A stretch of DNA of 64,000 nt from Dipetalonema caudispina (Eukaryota; Nematoda; Chromadorea; Rhabditida; Onchocercidae), in assembly GCA_013365325.1 (NCBI GenBank), contig JABVXV010000011.1:1-64000 (forward strand). Reading direction: 5' to 3'. A program made the translations under genes and the position numbers. Shown one piece after another: positions 44,920 to 57,147 of the stretch. Position 1 is the stretch's first letter; each line of letters starts with the position of its first letter. A model generated the notes under the pieces. It was given only the letters and a program-made list of their open reading frames with translations. It was not told the DNA's origin and made no database searches.

Positions 44920-47910
44920 TTAGGCACCGCCTGTTGGACACCCATGACCACGCTCACCAGGTTGGCACTTACAATCCCGATCCTTCATTCGCCGTTCCGT
45001 GATATCTCGCCCGTCTCGATCTTTTCCGATCACGCATAAACAACCTTGAATTTCCAGAATTAACAAAATTGACACTTGTATCGAAATTGTCAATGATCAC
45101 ACCGTGGTGATTAAACCGGAAAGTTAGGTGAATAAAGCACACTGCTAATAGTTTTATAAACATTAATTTCTTTAACCTAAGCTTTTTTTTTTCTTTTGAA
45201 GCCCGAAGTTAAAAGTTCTACTTACCCTTAGGTCTCGGAAAGCATCCTTCCTTCAGTCCTTTGAATTTCTCATTTAACTCATTAATGACAGCACGATAAT
45301 TTGCTTGAGCTCGTTCTCGAACTGGATCGCGAACATTTTGAGATGGCCGTTCGTTAGCTGTTCTTTTACTCTTCTTTAAAAAATATTTTTTAAGAGACAA
45401 AATACAAGAGAATTCAGTGTGAAGACTGTAAGTATTAGGATTAAAGATTTGAATTTAGAATTCGATTAAAGTTTCTTTTGCCGCAACATTGCAAACTCTT
45501 GAAATCATTTTAAATTTGATGCCCAGAATCAAAGGTATTTCAATTGAATGGATGAATTTGCATTTCTTTTGCTTTGAATTAAATGAGTAAGGATGTAGGA
45601 CAAAAGGCTGGTGTGATCAGTATGCAGCACGTTTTCAGCAATTGAAAATTATCGAATAAAAATCACTTCGGTGGATCAACTTGGTGGTATGGAGAAATAT
45701 AAATCAAAAAATGAAAATAATAATCATTTGGCGATTTCGGCAAACATCTTCAGATTTTGTAGAGATTTTTAATAAAATTATGTACACTACAAATGGTAAT
45801 GCCCTAAATGTCCAAACTGTTGACAAAAGGGGTACGGAAGTTCGTGATCTACATCCTCCAGTATCTTTCTGTCGATTGGTTGCAGGATCAAGAAGCACTA
45901 AGTTATACACTGCACCTGATGTAGTTTATGCGGGAGGTACTTTTAAAAAGAGATTTTAATGAAAAATTTTCCAAATATGCGAAGCTGTAATATGAAATGA
46001 AAGTGAACCGCAAACGACTTAAAAAAGAATAATCTTTCCAAACTTGACTTTTTTCTAGTTTGACCCAAATTTATTACAAACGTCCCTTATATAAAACTAA
46101 GAACTAAAATGGAATAATGAAACAATAAATTTGATCTAATTACAAATGTCACTTACTGTTAGGTCACAATTGTGACCACATAATAAACAGCATGTAATAA
46201 ACAGATAAAGAGTTCATTATTGGTCAAGTTTGTAGTGTATCTAGAGAAATAGAAACTTTGCAAATTTCGAAGACAGGATGTATTTGTTAGCTATATAATT
46301 TCCATTAGCTTCAACAGGAAGTTTATAACATACCTGTGGAATTTTGCACTGCACGCTGTCATCATATTTATTCACCACTCTATTACCAGCTGCATCGCTT
46401 TCAACACAGTTACAACCCCCAGATGGTGTCGGAAAGCAATCTTCCTTGAAATTACCATACTTGTCCTTGATTTCCTTATTCAGTTCTTTTTTATTATGTA
46501 TTGTTTGGGCTGAAAAGATTTTCATTTTCTGAAAGTTCAGGAAATACAATCACAAAGAGCACTGTTAATTAACTGATGCCTGCAGTGGTCAATTTACAAA
46601 AAACAGTTGATTTTGCCGGTTTTCTAATAGAACTCGTCATATCTATGCTTGAACAATAGTTCATCAATTTTTTGTCCATCATTGAAACTGAAGAAGTGAT
46701 GAGCCGAATCCGGAATCTAATAACCAGTTAAATTTGAATGCCAAATGAGATTTTGGAATCATAGACTGAACTTCAAACAGATCATTCAAGTCAAAGGATT
46801 TCTTGTTTCTTTGTGATGGCCAATGGGTAGGGATATTCTGCAAAACATAGTATTTGATCTTATATGGTCGATATTTCCTATGGTTCCATTTCTGATAGTT
46901 ATGAAAGAAATATGCAATGTTCCTGCAGAATGTACATAACTGCAAATTGATCTATGAAATGCATTAAAATAATATCTTACAGTCCATCATTCAACTATTA
47001 CTACTCTGTGGCGATTTGAGAAGTGTATCAAAATAAATTGCAAATAATATAGAATTACACTAAAGCTAGAAATGATTCAAATCAATATCTCAGCAAAGAA
47101 AATATGTATATCACATTCGCCTAGAGTAAATTGTAATATTCGACGTCATTTTGGTTGCTGACGTAATGTTTTCCTCGACAAGGTTATCCAAAATGTTACG
47201 CCAAAAGCTGATATAAGCATTTTCTGCTAACTGATTAGCTCATAAATGTCGTCAAAACTTTCTGGATTTTCATTGGACTGTGAACAATTTGATCAACTTC
47301 GACACTTCTAGATTGTTCGGGGGAAAAGCAATACTCTCAAAAATTTCAGTCGATGTTTTCGAAGCGGATAGCCCGTTTCTGGAATTTCCCAAAAGATTTC
47401 AAATACTCAGTAATATGTAGTTACCTGTAATATTTAATTTGCACTGTTCATCGGAATCGTAATTTTCAACGATTTCAATACCATTTCTTTCTTTTAAAGT
47501 ACACACACATCCACCACTAGGTCGTGGGAAACAATTCTCCTTCAAATTGCCGTGCATTTTTCGTAACATTGCTGCCGTATCACGTTTTATGAGTGTTACA
47601 CTTTCTATCTCAAACAGTAATTTCATTAAAATCGCGAGAGAAAGGATATTAGAAAAGTATTAGTAATTTAAATCAATAATAATTCCCAATAATAATTGTG
47701 AAATCTCACTTTATTCACTAATTATTAGTTTATTTATAATAAGTAAAAACAAATAGTTGAGACTATTCATTCCTTCATCATTTTCAGAAATGTATATCCA
47801 ACCGATAATTAGTAAATTTAATGTGAAAAGTAACGAACCGTTGATATTGTAAAAATTGAAGAACAAAGGATGAGTACGGGAAGAAACATCATGTTGAGAA
47901 TTGAGAGCAT
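44920..47910 (-). CDS. Secreted protein with three tandem CFPxP cysteine modules
   Basis: Not a family I can name. Five exons on the minus strand in agreeing phase: 47910-47839, 47608-47425, 46509-46334, 45373-45226 (or from 45370), 45044-44920; ~234 residues. Exon 1 encodes a signal peptide (hydrophobic FLPVLILCSS). Three copies of one module follow: NLKENCFPRPSGGCVC (Cys ~50, 58, 60), NFKEDCFPTPSGGCNC (~110, 118, 120), GLKEGCFPRPKGCLC (~188, 195, 197). After each comes a polar loop with Asn/Asp-Gly and a final Cys-Lys ~20 residues on; a ~25-residue helical, Lys/Glu-rich stretch precedes each. Module 3 lacks one residue between Cys 1 and Cys 2 and ends in KCQPGERGHGC. Introns fall close to module boundaries, which fits growth by exon duplication. 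Likely extracellular and disulphide-bonded. Introns are large (240-960 bases). Confidence 0.72.
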
Positions 47911-48210
47911 TTTAGTTTCCTTTCACTTTCTTTTATAAAAATTCAAAGCAATGGGAGGAGGAGGAGGATGTTTGTCAGTACTGCACCAACTGCCTTCCAG
48001 TTATTCTCACGATGAGTGTTACATTGGTATCATTGGTGATTATTTATTTTCAACATTGAACTTTTAAATCAAACTCGATATATCAACAAAACAAGCAAAT
48101 CAAACTGCATACTATTCAATAACGTTTTCCCGCAATCAGCTTCTGAGAATCTTTTCCATTCGTGCACTTTGTGCAGTTCATAAGTAATCAGATCATTTAT
48201 TCTTCTAATC

Positions 48211-48726
48211 TTACGAAACTACGTGACAGTCACACAACCGATCATTATCATCATCAATAACATCGCTAGCATGACTCATCACTAATTTCAAATAATAACA
48301 TCTATTGTTACTAATCTCATTTTTGAAATCTAACATTTGATTTCTGTTCCACACATCTTCATCGTAGGTAAAGAAAAAACGGTGCATTGCAAAACTATAA
48401 TCCGATGATGATGATCTCATAAAGAAAATGTTCCTGGAAAATCATGTCACACTAGATTTGAGAAAAATTTTTCACATGAAAATTGGTTTTTCGTCATTTA
48501 CATAAAAATTAACGAATCCTTACTTAAAATCTAAAATTTTGCTCCCATATAATTCTGACCATGACCCATCGTCGAAAATAGTGGTTCCCTGTTTGTCAGC
48601 TTTTTCTGAATGGATATGCAAGGTTTCATCCAAACTTCTCAGCCATTTTTTTAATGATCTTTTGACAAGTGAATCTATCGTAATCAATGTTACACTTCCA
48701 GTTTTTTTTGAACAAATAACAAATAC
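48211..48726 (-). CDS. Partial hypothetical gene, possible relative of the three-module gene
   Basis: Two exons with good signals and matching phase on the minus strand: 48726-48524 (GTAAGG donor) and 48415-48211, ending at TAA. No start exon was found; the first exon opens at an acceptor (GGTTAAG), so the gene is incomplete at its 5' end here or truncated. The encoded ~135 residues are acidic and Ser/Asp-rich and finish with LCDCHVVS. Near its start the sequence SVTLITID matches in position and DNA the SVTLIKRD that opens module 1 of the neighbouring gene on the same strand, ~300 bases away. It has no CFPxP motif, so it would be a diverged or decayed paralogue. No function can be given. Confidence 0.4.
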
Positions 48727-48967
48727 CTTAACCAACTAACAGCTTTCCGATTGAGGGTCAAAAAGTTAGGTTAGCGGCATAACCTTTTGAGCCTTAATCG
48801 GAAGGCTGAATGTCATGCACCAACGCTTCACTGTGCTTTAAATGTCTGGAAAAAAATTATCGAGTAATTGATCTTCAAGGACTTCGAAAAAGATATATTC
48901 GAGGTTTACAAAAAAATTTTAGGATTTTAGAAGTTTTCTAGTTATTCTTACCCTCTCGTCTCCTGTA

Positions 48968-49537
48968 TTGGATAGCTTATCTATTGATTATTGCCTCAAA
49001 TCCACAAAAATTATCCAGAAAGTTCAGAATCTTGCTTTAAAAAAAATGAAGACATTGAGGAAAATGACTAATTCTTGGTGCTTTCCCGGGAATTTTTCTG
49101 ATCGTGAGGCGCTTCTTCGTGATAAATATAGAAGACAAATTGTGCGGTATTTGGAAGATCAAAAATATGTTTGTGATGAAGTTAGCCATTGTTGCCATTG
49201 GATTATTTGTACATTCAATAAATTAAAAGGGAAAAATTTAGTGTTTCCGAAATTGATCTTGAACTGTTTGTTTAAAACTTTTCCATATAGTATGAAATTC
49301 ACTCTGTTAAATTTCTTTTTCCAGAAAAAGTAAGTGCGTCTACTTTATTTTCGCCCTGTCCTGTCATATCTCAATAATTTAAAAGTACAAAATGATCCTT
49401 GCCTTGAATTTGAATCCTTAGATGAAATTTTTGTAAAAAAAGATATTACAGATAGATCAGTTTCAAGGAAGGACAACTGCCTGAACAAAAAGCCAATTGC
49501 TGCAGAACCTAAAGGAAATGTGCATAGGACAGGTGAG
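48968..49537 (+). CDS. Hypothetical Cys-containing exons
   Basis: A 121-codon frame (to 49333) includes MTNSWCFPGNFSDREALL and a Cys-rich YVCDEVSHCC stretch. A second frame (about 49390-49537) with DPCLEFESLDEIF ends at a GTATGA donor. Exon joins could not be settled and no start with a signal peptide was found. The CFPG motif is reminiscent of the CFPxP modules on the opposite strand, but the resemblance is short. It could be part of an unrecognised gene continuing rightward. Confidence 0.25.
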
Positions 49538-49543
49538 GTATGA

Positions 49544-51042
49544 GTAATAAGAACTGAAGAACCCGAAATTTACAAATCAAACTAATGATTGCAGTTGTAT
49601 ATTGTCTGTTTAAATCTTAGTCATGATCTGTCCTTGCTAGATTAATCATCCAATAACTTATTTTCTTAAGAAATCCAACTGTTTATTATGAATACAACGT
49701 TGACATCCTTTTGGAATGTTTGACGATTCATAAATTCATGTTAAGCAATAATCTTTCGAAATTTCCAATTTAATCAATTCTTATGATAAAGATACTGATG
49801 TTCAGGGATTCCTATTAATAAAAATAAATGATTGCTTAATTTTTGAGTAGAAAAATTTGCAATAGAGATGAAGGAATTGTAAATAAAGGCGGGTGAAGGG
49901 AAAGAGAAGTAAAACGATCGTCGAATATAGGAAGTTTTTTTCATTTAAAAGAACTGACAGAGAAGGAAGTTCGACAGTGCTGTCAGTAAAGTATTTGAGA
50001 TCAGTCCTCCGGGATTTCCTGATGATGAATTCCAATTAGTGGAAGAGCTATTTGAGCAATAAAAAAATGGAAAAATCATGCTGTTTAAACAAATGAAAAT
50101 CTGAATGCCTAAAATGCGCCATTTTGCAAAGAATGTAGGAATGACCCATTAGATGCCGTGTGCTTAAAATGCATGCATTACTTGCGCGCGCCCTTGCTTC
50201 TTCGCCCTGCATGCACTAGTACATTGATGCAGACACGCTAGATACTGCTAGCTCTTCTATCTTTCTATCACTACTACCTCATCTTAACTTGACAATTTCA
50301 GCATGCGTTCATCGCACTCATCCTCTATTCTATTTCTTCTTCTTTTCTCTTCTGTCCTTTCTCCCTGTTTATGTGGCATTAGGATTATTATCGAAACCAG
50401 AATTTCTCTGTAGAAGTAGAGAGAACGTGAGGAAGTTAGGACGTGAGAGACGTGCAACGCGACGGGGGAACGAAAGGTCACTTGGCAGTCAATCGTCCCC
50501 TTGCATAGCACTTTGTGGCCACTCTACTCTTTTCTTGCTTACACGTACGATCAACCCTTTAGTGATTAGTTGATTGGTGAAGTGAACTGCTCCTGGTACT
50601 TCAATCACTACTGTTGTTCCTATTACTACTGCTGCTCTTACCGCTACTATTCCTGCCATTGCTATCATTGCTGCTGTTATCATTACTGATTGACAGATAG
50701 ATAATTACTATATTCATTCACTCATTATTCCTCAGTTGTGTTCCTTATCATTAGTTCATTTTGTCTGCTGAACACCTTTGGTTATTCGTATCTGTGAAGT
50801 AATCAATCACTTTTAGACTTGTCATTAAACACCTCATTATACATTTATATCACTTTATTATCAGCTCATCGAAAAGACCGTTGCCTTACTACTGATTTAT
50901 TCTATAGGTACAAGCCGACCCAACCCTATTGGGTTACTGTCTTCTGTTTTTGCTTTCATCATTCCCTCCTTTATCACCGCAATCATTCGTCTCTTTAACT
51001 ACCTTAACACACTGTAGGATCATTCACTGTTAACTTCTCATT
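49544..51042. other. Upstream region of the Rab gene
   Basis: No protein recognised. At 50175-50215 there is a rare GC-rich patch (GCGCGCGCCC type). At 50595-50695 a quasi-triplet CTA/CTG/ATT run encodes low-complexity Ala/Val on the minus strand. These look like promoter or 5' leader sequence. Confidence 0.5.
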
Positions 51043-53308
51043 ATGAGTTACAATTATTTATTCAAAATTGTTATTGTTGGTGATCATAATTGTGGCAAAT
51101 CATGCATTTTGCTACGCTTTGCTGAGAATTCATTTCGCCAGGATCATGTTACTACGCTTGGTGTTGACTTCAAACTGAAGACAGTCAAACTTGGTCGTGA
51201 CAAAATCCGGCTGGAATTATGGGATACAGCTGGTACTGTATTTTGTCTTCTTATTTTATTTTCCATATATAATACTTTTTTTTCACACGACATTTAAACA
51301 GCTGTAATTCACATTTTCAGTGTTGCATTTCCTAATTCTTATATTTGAGTTATATTGCTTAAGAAGGACAGTTTAACACGATTCATGATTTAAAAACAAT
51401 AAATTCGTCCTCTTCCATTTACATATATAAACGACTGATTTCAGATGAAATAATTTATGGCTTCAAGTTCTTTGTAACTAAATTCAGGTGAGCTGAGGGT
51501 AGTAATATATATCATATAATTGTTTAGTGACTAGCGTAAAATCATTCCTTCCACCTCTCTTACAATTCTTAGAACTTACAACTCTACTTACATACCTCTT
51601 CCTCTGCTACATTTATGGTTCTGTTCATCGCTAGTAAGATAATGTATGCACTGAATCACTGAATAGTTGTGATGATTGTGAAAAGTAAGATTAAATGATT
51701 GAAGTTAAATTCAGGTGAAGAAAAAGGAATATTTCTGAAAATAATTCGCTGCTTTAGAATTTTTGCAGGGATGGAACGTTATAGAACAATCTATAACTCA
51801 TATTATCATTCAGCACATGGAGTAATGTGTGTTTATGACTTGACAGACGAACGATCTTTCGATAATTTGCGTAATTATTGGTTAAAGGTAAGCTTTGTGG
51901 AGAAAATAACTTGGAAAACCATTTTCCATAAATAAGTATATTGTAAATCTTTCTGAGGTCGAATATTATTGTTCGAGAACCTGTTTTTTTTTAATCCGAT
52001 GATTTACTGGCAAGATTTAGAAATTCCCAGGAAAATTGTTCGATTGTCAATAGTAATTTTTCAAAAGTAATTTTTCTAAAGACGTCGATAAAATGAGACA
52101 AATGCCACGTGGTTTCTCTTACCACTAATATTTCTTCAGTTTTCCACAAGTCGATAATCCAATCCTAGTTTTATAACCACTTGATTTTACGGCTTCTTTT
52201 TGTTTCAGCCGAGGTTCTACTATTGATTATTCTGGCGTTCGTTCTAGTTGTTAAGAAAAAGCATTCGATTAATAAGTAAGCCACGGCATATTAAACTGCT
52301 AACTAGTGGAATTTCTGTAATTAAGAGAGAAAGACAACGAAAGAAGCGGTTGTCTGTCATTGCACCGTGATGATTTGTTAATTGAACACATTATAGGAAA
52401 TTCGAGTACATGCCCCAGCAAATGCAGTGCTGATGTTAATTGGAAACAAAGCTGATTTAGAAGATAAGAGAATGGTTAATTTTGAACGCGCTGAACGCCT
52501 CGCTAGCCAGCTTGGAGTCTCTCTTTATGAAGTTGTTCTTTTTAAAGTATTTATTGATATGCAGATGAAATTTCAGTTCGTATTCTTGCTACCTTTTTGA
52601 TATCTACACGGATTTTCCTCCGTAATATTTAAGTTGCAAACAGCTCTTCTGAAATTGGTGAACAATGTTATGAAGTAGCTGTTATATAGCTGGCAAATAA
52701 ATGATTTTAGCGATCAAATGGTAGGGGCATGAATGACAAGAAACGAGGAATGTGAAGTGTAGTGGATAGAAAGTAGTAACTGCTTGTTCTTTTGTGTACT
52801 AATTCTATGTGTACATTGAGAGTAATATTGTTTAGGAAATATTAAATATTTGAATATCGCCTAGGACAGGTTCTGAAATAACTCTGTGTGAGATATGATA
52901 GCGTTTCAGTGAGATTGAGAACAGCAGCATAAGGATCAGATCATTATTGCGTTAAAGAATGATAGATGCAGTTTCCGTTGCTAGTGTTGCTTCCTAGAGA
53001 TATTGAATGATCATATCCAAGCAATCATTAAACGCCGAGCTTGAAGGCGGGAAATGTTAGTGTATACAAGTACTTAAAATTGTAGCTTGCAGGTGAGTGC
53101 GAAAACAGGCATTAATTGTGATGATGCATTCTATAATTTGGCAGCAGCAATGCGCGACCGCCTTTTGGTATCCAGCATGCATTCCGATTCAGAAGATAGC
53201 GATCATCTTGGTTCTGCCTTTCATGTTGATGGCGTCACTCTTCCCGACAAGAAGTCATCCTTTTTACCATCATGCTGTTCTTCGGTAGCACAGCCAACAT
53301 TTGTTTGA
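51043..53308 (+). CDS. Rab-family small GTPase with atypical switch II residue and tail
   Basis: Vesicle-traffic GTPase. Four exons in agreeing phase: 51043-51232, 51769-51887, 52397-52531, 53093-53308; 219 residues, normal Rab length. P-loop GDHNCGKS (13-20), switch I TTLGVDF, WDTAG (60-64), NKAD (120-123) and SAK (150-152) are all present. RabF-type YYHSAHGVMCVYDLTDERSF confirms Rab rather than Ras or Rho. Two oddities stand out. The residue after WDTAG, normally the catalytic Gln, is Met (MERYRT); the splice phase leaves no other reading. The C terminus has Cys-Cys at 209-210 followed by nine more residues (ending AQPTFV) instead of a terminal CC or CXC prenylation motif. A potential donor (GTAGCA) just after TCTTCG could lead to another tail. 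Subfamily is unclear; switch I is closest in feel to the Rab1/3/8 group. Confidence 0.88.
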
Positions 53309-55370
53309 TTAGCTTTCATTATCCCATCTATTCATATTGTTACCAGAATATGTATATGCCAGTTATTGGCGGTGTGTTCGTTTTAGCTCGCGCTTTTTGG
53401 AAAGAAACTTGAGTACCTTAATAAGAAATCACAGAAACAATATCTCTGGTTTGATAAAGCAGCTTCTATCATCCGAAATCTGTAGGAAAATCTCTTGCCT
53501 AACGTTCACGTAACATTTCGTAATCTGTAGTTAATTAGGTTTGTAAAAAAGGGTTTTCTTGAAAAGGAAAAAAGAAAGGAGAGGGAGATCGCGTGTAGAG
53601 CAAAAGCTTATAAAATACTTCTTATTGTGGAATAAGGATTGTTTTTGCTCAAACTTTGGTAAATGCTCCGAATGAGTTTTTTTTTTTTTTTTTTCCTTTG
53701 CTGTTGTTTAAATATTGCACGCTATTCGGGAGAGTATTTCGCGATTTCTTAAAAAAATTGTTGCAAAGGGTAGGAGAAAAGAAAAGAGCTAGTGCATCAT
53801 TACGCGGCACTGACTGACAGCTTTTGAGGTGCATAAGTCCAAGTAAGTATAAAACGCATCACCTGGCCATAATCCACTGAGGCGAAAGAATCCCATCAAC
53901 AGTTAATAATTTTTTAGGTGACTTTCGTTATGGTCGTGTCAGATGTTTACAACCTGATTACTTGCGGACCGGATAGTTGTAGCTTTGAAAGAAAAGTCAT
54001 GAAGGTGTTTTTGTTAGTCTTGGGAAACAAGGCACTGACGTATTCAATATTTTTGTTCAATATTACGATATAGATGTATGTGCTCAGCATTCATATTTTG
54101 AGGAAAGTATTCAGATAAGTAAACATGTGTTCATCTCAATTTTCGCAATAAAATGAGAAGTACCCTGACTAGACACGACACTCGTATTGATTTTGAAGAC
54201 GAGAAGTTGTATGTATTCACATCAGAAGACCCGTTAGGATATATTAGATTGAAACGGCTTGCACTATATTTTTAATGTGCTTGTAGCCCAATGTTCGACT
54301 ACTCGATCCGTGGAAAATTGTGTACTCTTGCGGTTGTGAGGGTGAAAGATGATCAGGAAGTGCTTTTTTATACCTCTCATCAAATACATAAAGGGAGCAG
54401 AGCTGGGTGTAGTAAAATATGATCTGATCATAACAGAGTATGAATATAACAGTACTGAGCTGTGGCTGGTATTAGGAGTTCCAACAACTGAAGATATGCT
54501 GTCGGCACTTTTTTTCACATTTTAAGTGAAAATGAATTCAGTACTAAATGCTGCCTAGAGATGGAACTTCTCATCCTTTCAAAGTTACCGACGGACAAAT
54601 TGCAAAAGGTGTCGCTTTTTATCACTCATACTATTTCATGTATGATGCGTGAGGGATGGCTGAGTAATGTAGAAGCATAAGCTTAAAGTAAGCTTGGAGT
54701 CTGTTAAGATCAGGTAATTTGAGCTTTGGACTTGTTAATCAGTGAATGGGACAAGCGGAAGGGTTTGAATTCAACCGAATGACCTCGTCTGTCAAGCAAA
54801 CTGAGTACAAGGATGGCGATTCTGCGGTTGTCCTGCACAGATCACTATCATCACAGAAGAAGATTTGAATGAGGTCTATGCCACTCGTCTTTTCCAATAC
54901 ATGTGATGGGATAGGTCGGTGTCGGTGCCATTATGTTTTCGGGCCGCATAAAAATTTCAACCATTTGGTGATGTGGAAGAATGGGAATTATTTAACTTTA
55001 ATTTCGTACTTGGTTTTTGTTGGCTGGTTCTATATTGGGAGGGAGTAAGTGAGGTTGGGGGTCAGGTCTGATGTATAAGTAGCATAATGTTAAGGAATTT
55101 GTTTCATAAAGCATGGTCTTGCATTATTTGTAAGGGGACTAAAGCAGAGGTCCAAAAGTAGTTAGATAATTATGACTTGAAAGGTTTCTTTTCCATAAAA
55201 ATTTGTCGGATTATTTGTTGGCCATTTCATTTAAGATTTTTGGGAGTTCGCCACTTTTTTTTAAAAATAATGATGATCGTTGGTATTTCCTAACCTTGAC
55301 ACTACTTGATGTAATGTTGAATCTTTCATAGCCGAACAAATTTCAGATTGTTTGAAATTTACTTCCACTG
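53309..55370. other. Intergenic region between Rab and ARL1
   Basis: About 2 kb, including the Rab 3' region and the ARL1 promoter. T18-type run at 53678-53695. An 84-codon minus frame at 54264-54518 lacks any recognised feature. Nothing else seen. Confidence 0.55.
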
Positions 55371-56984
55371 ATGGGTGAGTTCTTTCTCATGTTATGTTTA
55401 TCGTCTTCCCGTATATACAAATAACCCGATGAGAACAAAACTTCTCTCTTGCCCTTCCAAAGCACAACAGCAGTTTAGTATTTTAGGTGGAGTGCTGAGC
55501 TATTTCCGTAGCTTATTTGGACAAAAAGAGTTGAGAATTTTGATATTGGGTCTAGATGGCGCGGGAAAAACAACTATTTTGTACAGACTTCAGGTACTTT
55601 TATTTCATTTTGACTATTAATTTCATTACTCATAATAAAGATTTGGTGGTTTGGGAATCGGGACGCTATCGTGGTATATTTTTCGAAAAATATTAACTTT
55701 TTGCTATTTTATAATTGTAGGTAGGCGAGGTTGTGACGACGATCCCAACTATAGGTTTCAATGTGGAACAAGTTGTTTATAAGAATCTCAAATTTCAGGT
55801 ACATTCTTTGAAAGAAGACAACTTCTTGTAAACACTTCATCATTAGTTGGGGTTTGTCTGTTGTGGTTTTAACTTAACTTATACGAGTTTTACTTTTTAA
55901 TGGCAGCTTCTGCTGAGTGTTGTACTGTAGCTGCAAAAGAATTCTTTTGGTATGTGTGCCATAGTGAACTAAAACTTCAACCTAAGCCTCGCAATTCAGC
56001 ACCATATTATTTCTTGTCAGATGTTATTCAACATTTCACTGATGTAACTTTTTAACCTGATAACAAAATTAATTTAGGTGAATTCAGTATGTCACATTCA
56101 GAAGAGAGAGCATTCATGTTACAGTAATGCATTACAGGTATGGGATCTCGGTGGTCAGACATCAATTCGCCCATACTGGAGGTGTTATTACTCGAATACC
56201 GATGCCATAATATATGTTGTTGATTCGGCAGATAAAGACAGAATCGGTATTTCGAAGCAGGAACTGGTATCAATGTTAGAGGTCTGAAATATCTAACCTC
56301 TGGCGCTGCCAAAGTACATCACGGGGTTCAAAATGTTGTTTCAGAGCTCTTGGGTTGAGAAATCGAATGAGCCCTGATATAACCGTTAACTTGTCAGATA
56401 GTTCTTATCCGGAATTTTTGGAATTAAAATTAAAATGCATTTATGCTTCGGTAGATTTTTACAGTCAAAATATCTGTTTTCTAGCATGTGTCGTGAACCA
56501 TAAATGGCTTCCATCATAGTGACTGTGCTGACTCTGACTCTCTTATCTCTTCTATGAATCAAATTGTTTTCCAAGTATAACGTATTTATCAGTCTTCAAA
56601 TGCTTTTCTAAAAAGGAAAAAGAAAACTGAAAGTACAAAATTCTTAGTGTGTTACAGGAAGAAGAATTGAAAAGTGCTGTTTTAATGGTCCTGGCAAATA
56701 AGCAGGATATTCCTAGTTGCCTTTCTTTGGCTGACGTGCATCGTAGCTTAGGATTGGACGCTCTTCGAACGAGAACATTTCAAATTTTCAAAACGTCTGC
56801 GACAAAAGGTGAAGGGTTGGATGAGGCAATGGAGTGGTATGTATCATTTTTATTTGGAACAGAAACTAGCAAACATAAACTAAGCAGTTCGTATCAATGC
56901 AAATATTTTGAAACATTATGGCAAATCAAATATTGCTTTAAAAGTTCTTGCAGGTTGTCAAACAATTTGCAGCAGAGGAAATAG
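55371..56984 (+). CDS. arl-1: ADP-ribosylation factor-like GTPase ARL1
   Basis: Golgi small GTPase that recruits GRIP-domain golgins to the trans-Golgi. Six exons in agreeing phase: 55371-55374, 55487-55593, 55721-55798, 56138-56281, 56658-56836, 56954-56984; 180 residues against 181 in human ARL1. The first coding exon holds only ATG plus one base, and the join gives Met-Gly-Gly, restoring the N-terminal myristoylation glycine. Motifs: GLDGAGKT (23-30), [29 protein letters not shown] (Gln at 70) and NKQD (125-128). [14 protein letters not shown] leads into a short tail ending LQQRK. Identity to ARL1 is very high along the core, including the [14 protein letters not shown] block that separates ARL1 from ARF1. 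The 3' end converges on the ankyrin-DHHC gene, stop codons 163 bases apart. Confidence 0.96.
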
Positions 56985-57147
56985 GAAGACGATTGACCGC
57001 CAACATGCATATACCATGTTAGTCTGTCTCCATTGAGTATCTTGTTTCTTGGTGATCTTGTTTTTGTAATTGTAGTTAATAATACCAAACAACAGAACTG
57101 CCACTGCTATATACAAAAGTCCATCCGAAATCTTGACGATACTATAG

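Noticed and set aside
45681..45959. 92-codon plus frame inside an intron of the three-module gene
   Set aside because: No start context or homology, and the opposite strand is equally open. Nothing supports an exon.
54650..54790. tRNA-like pieces (GATGGCTGAGTAA and GGTTTGAATTCAACC)
   Set aside because: They are ~100 bases apart, with no acceptor stem or anticodon arm linking them.
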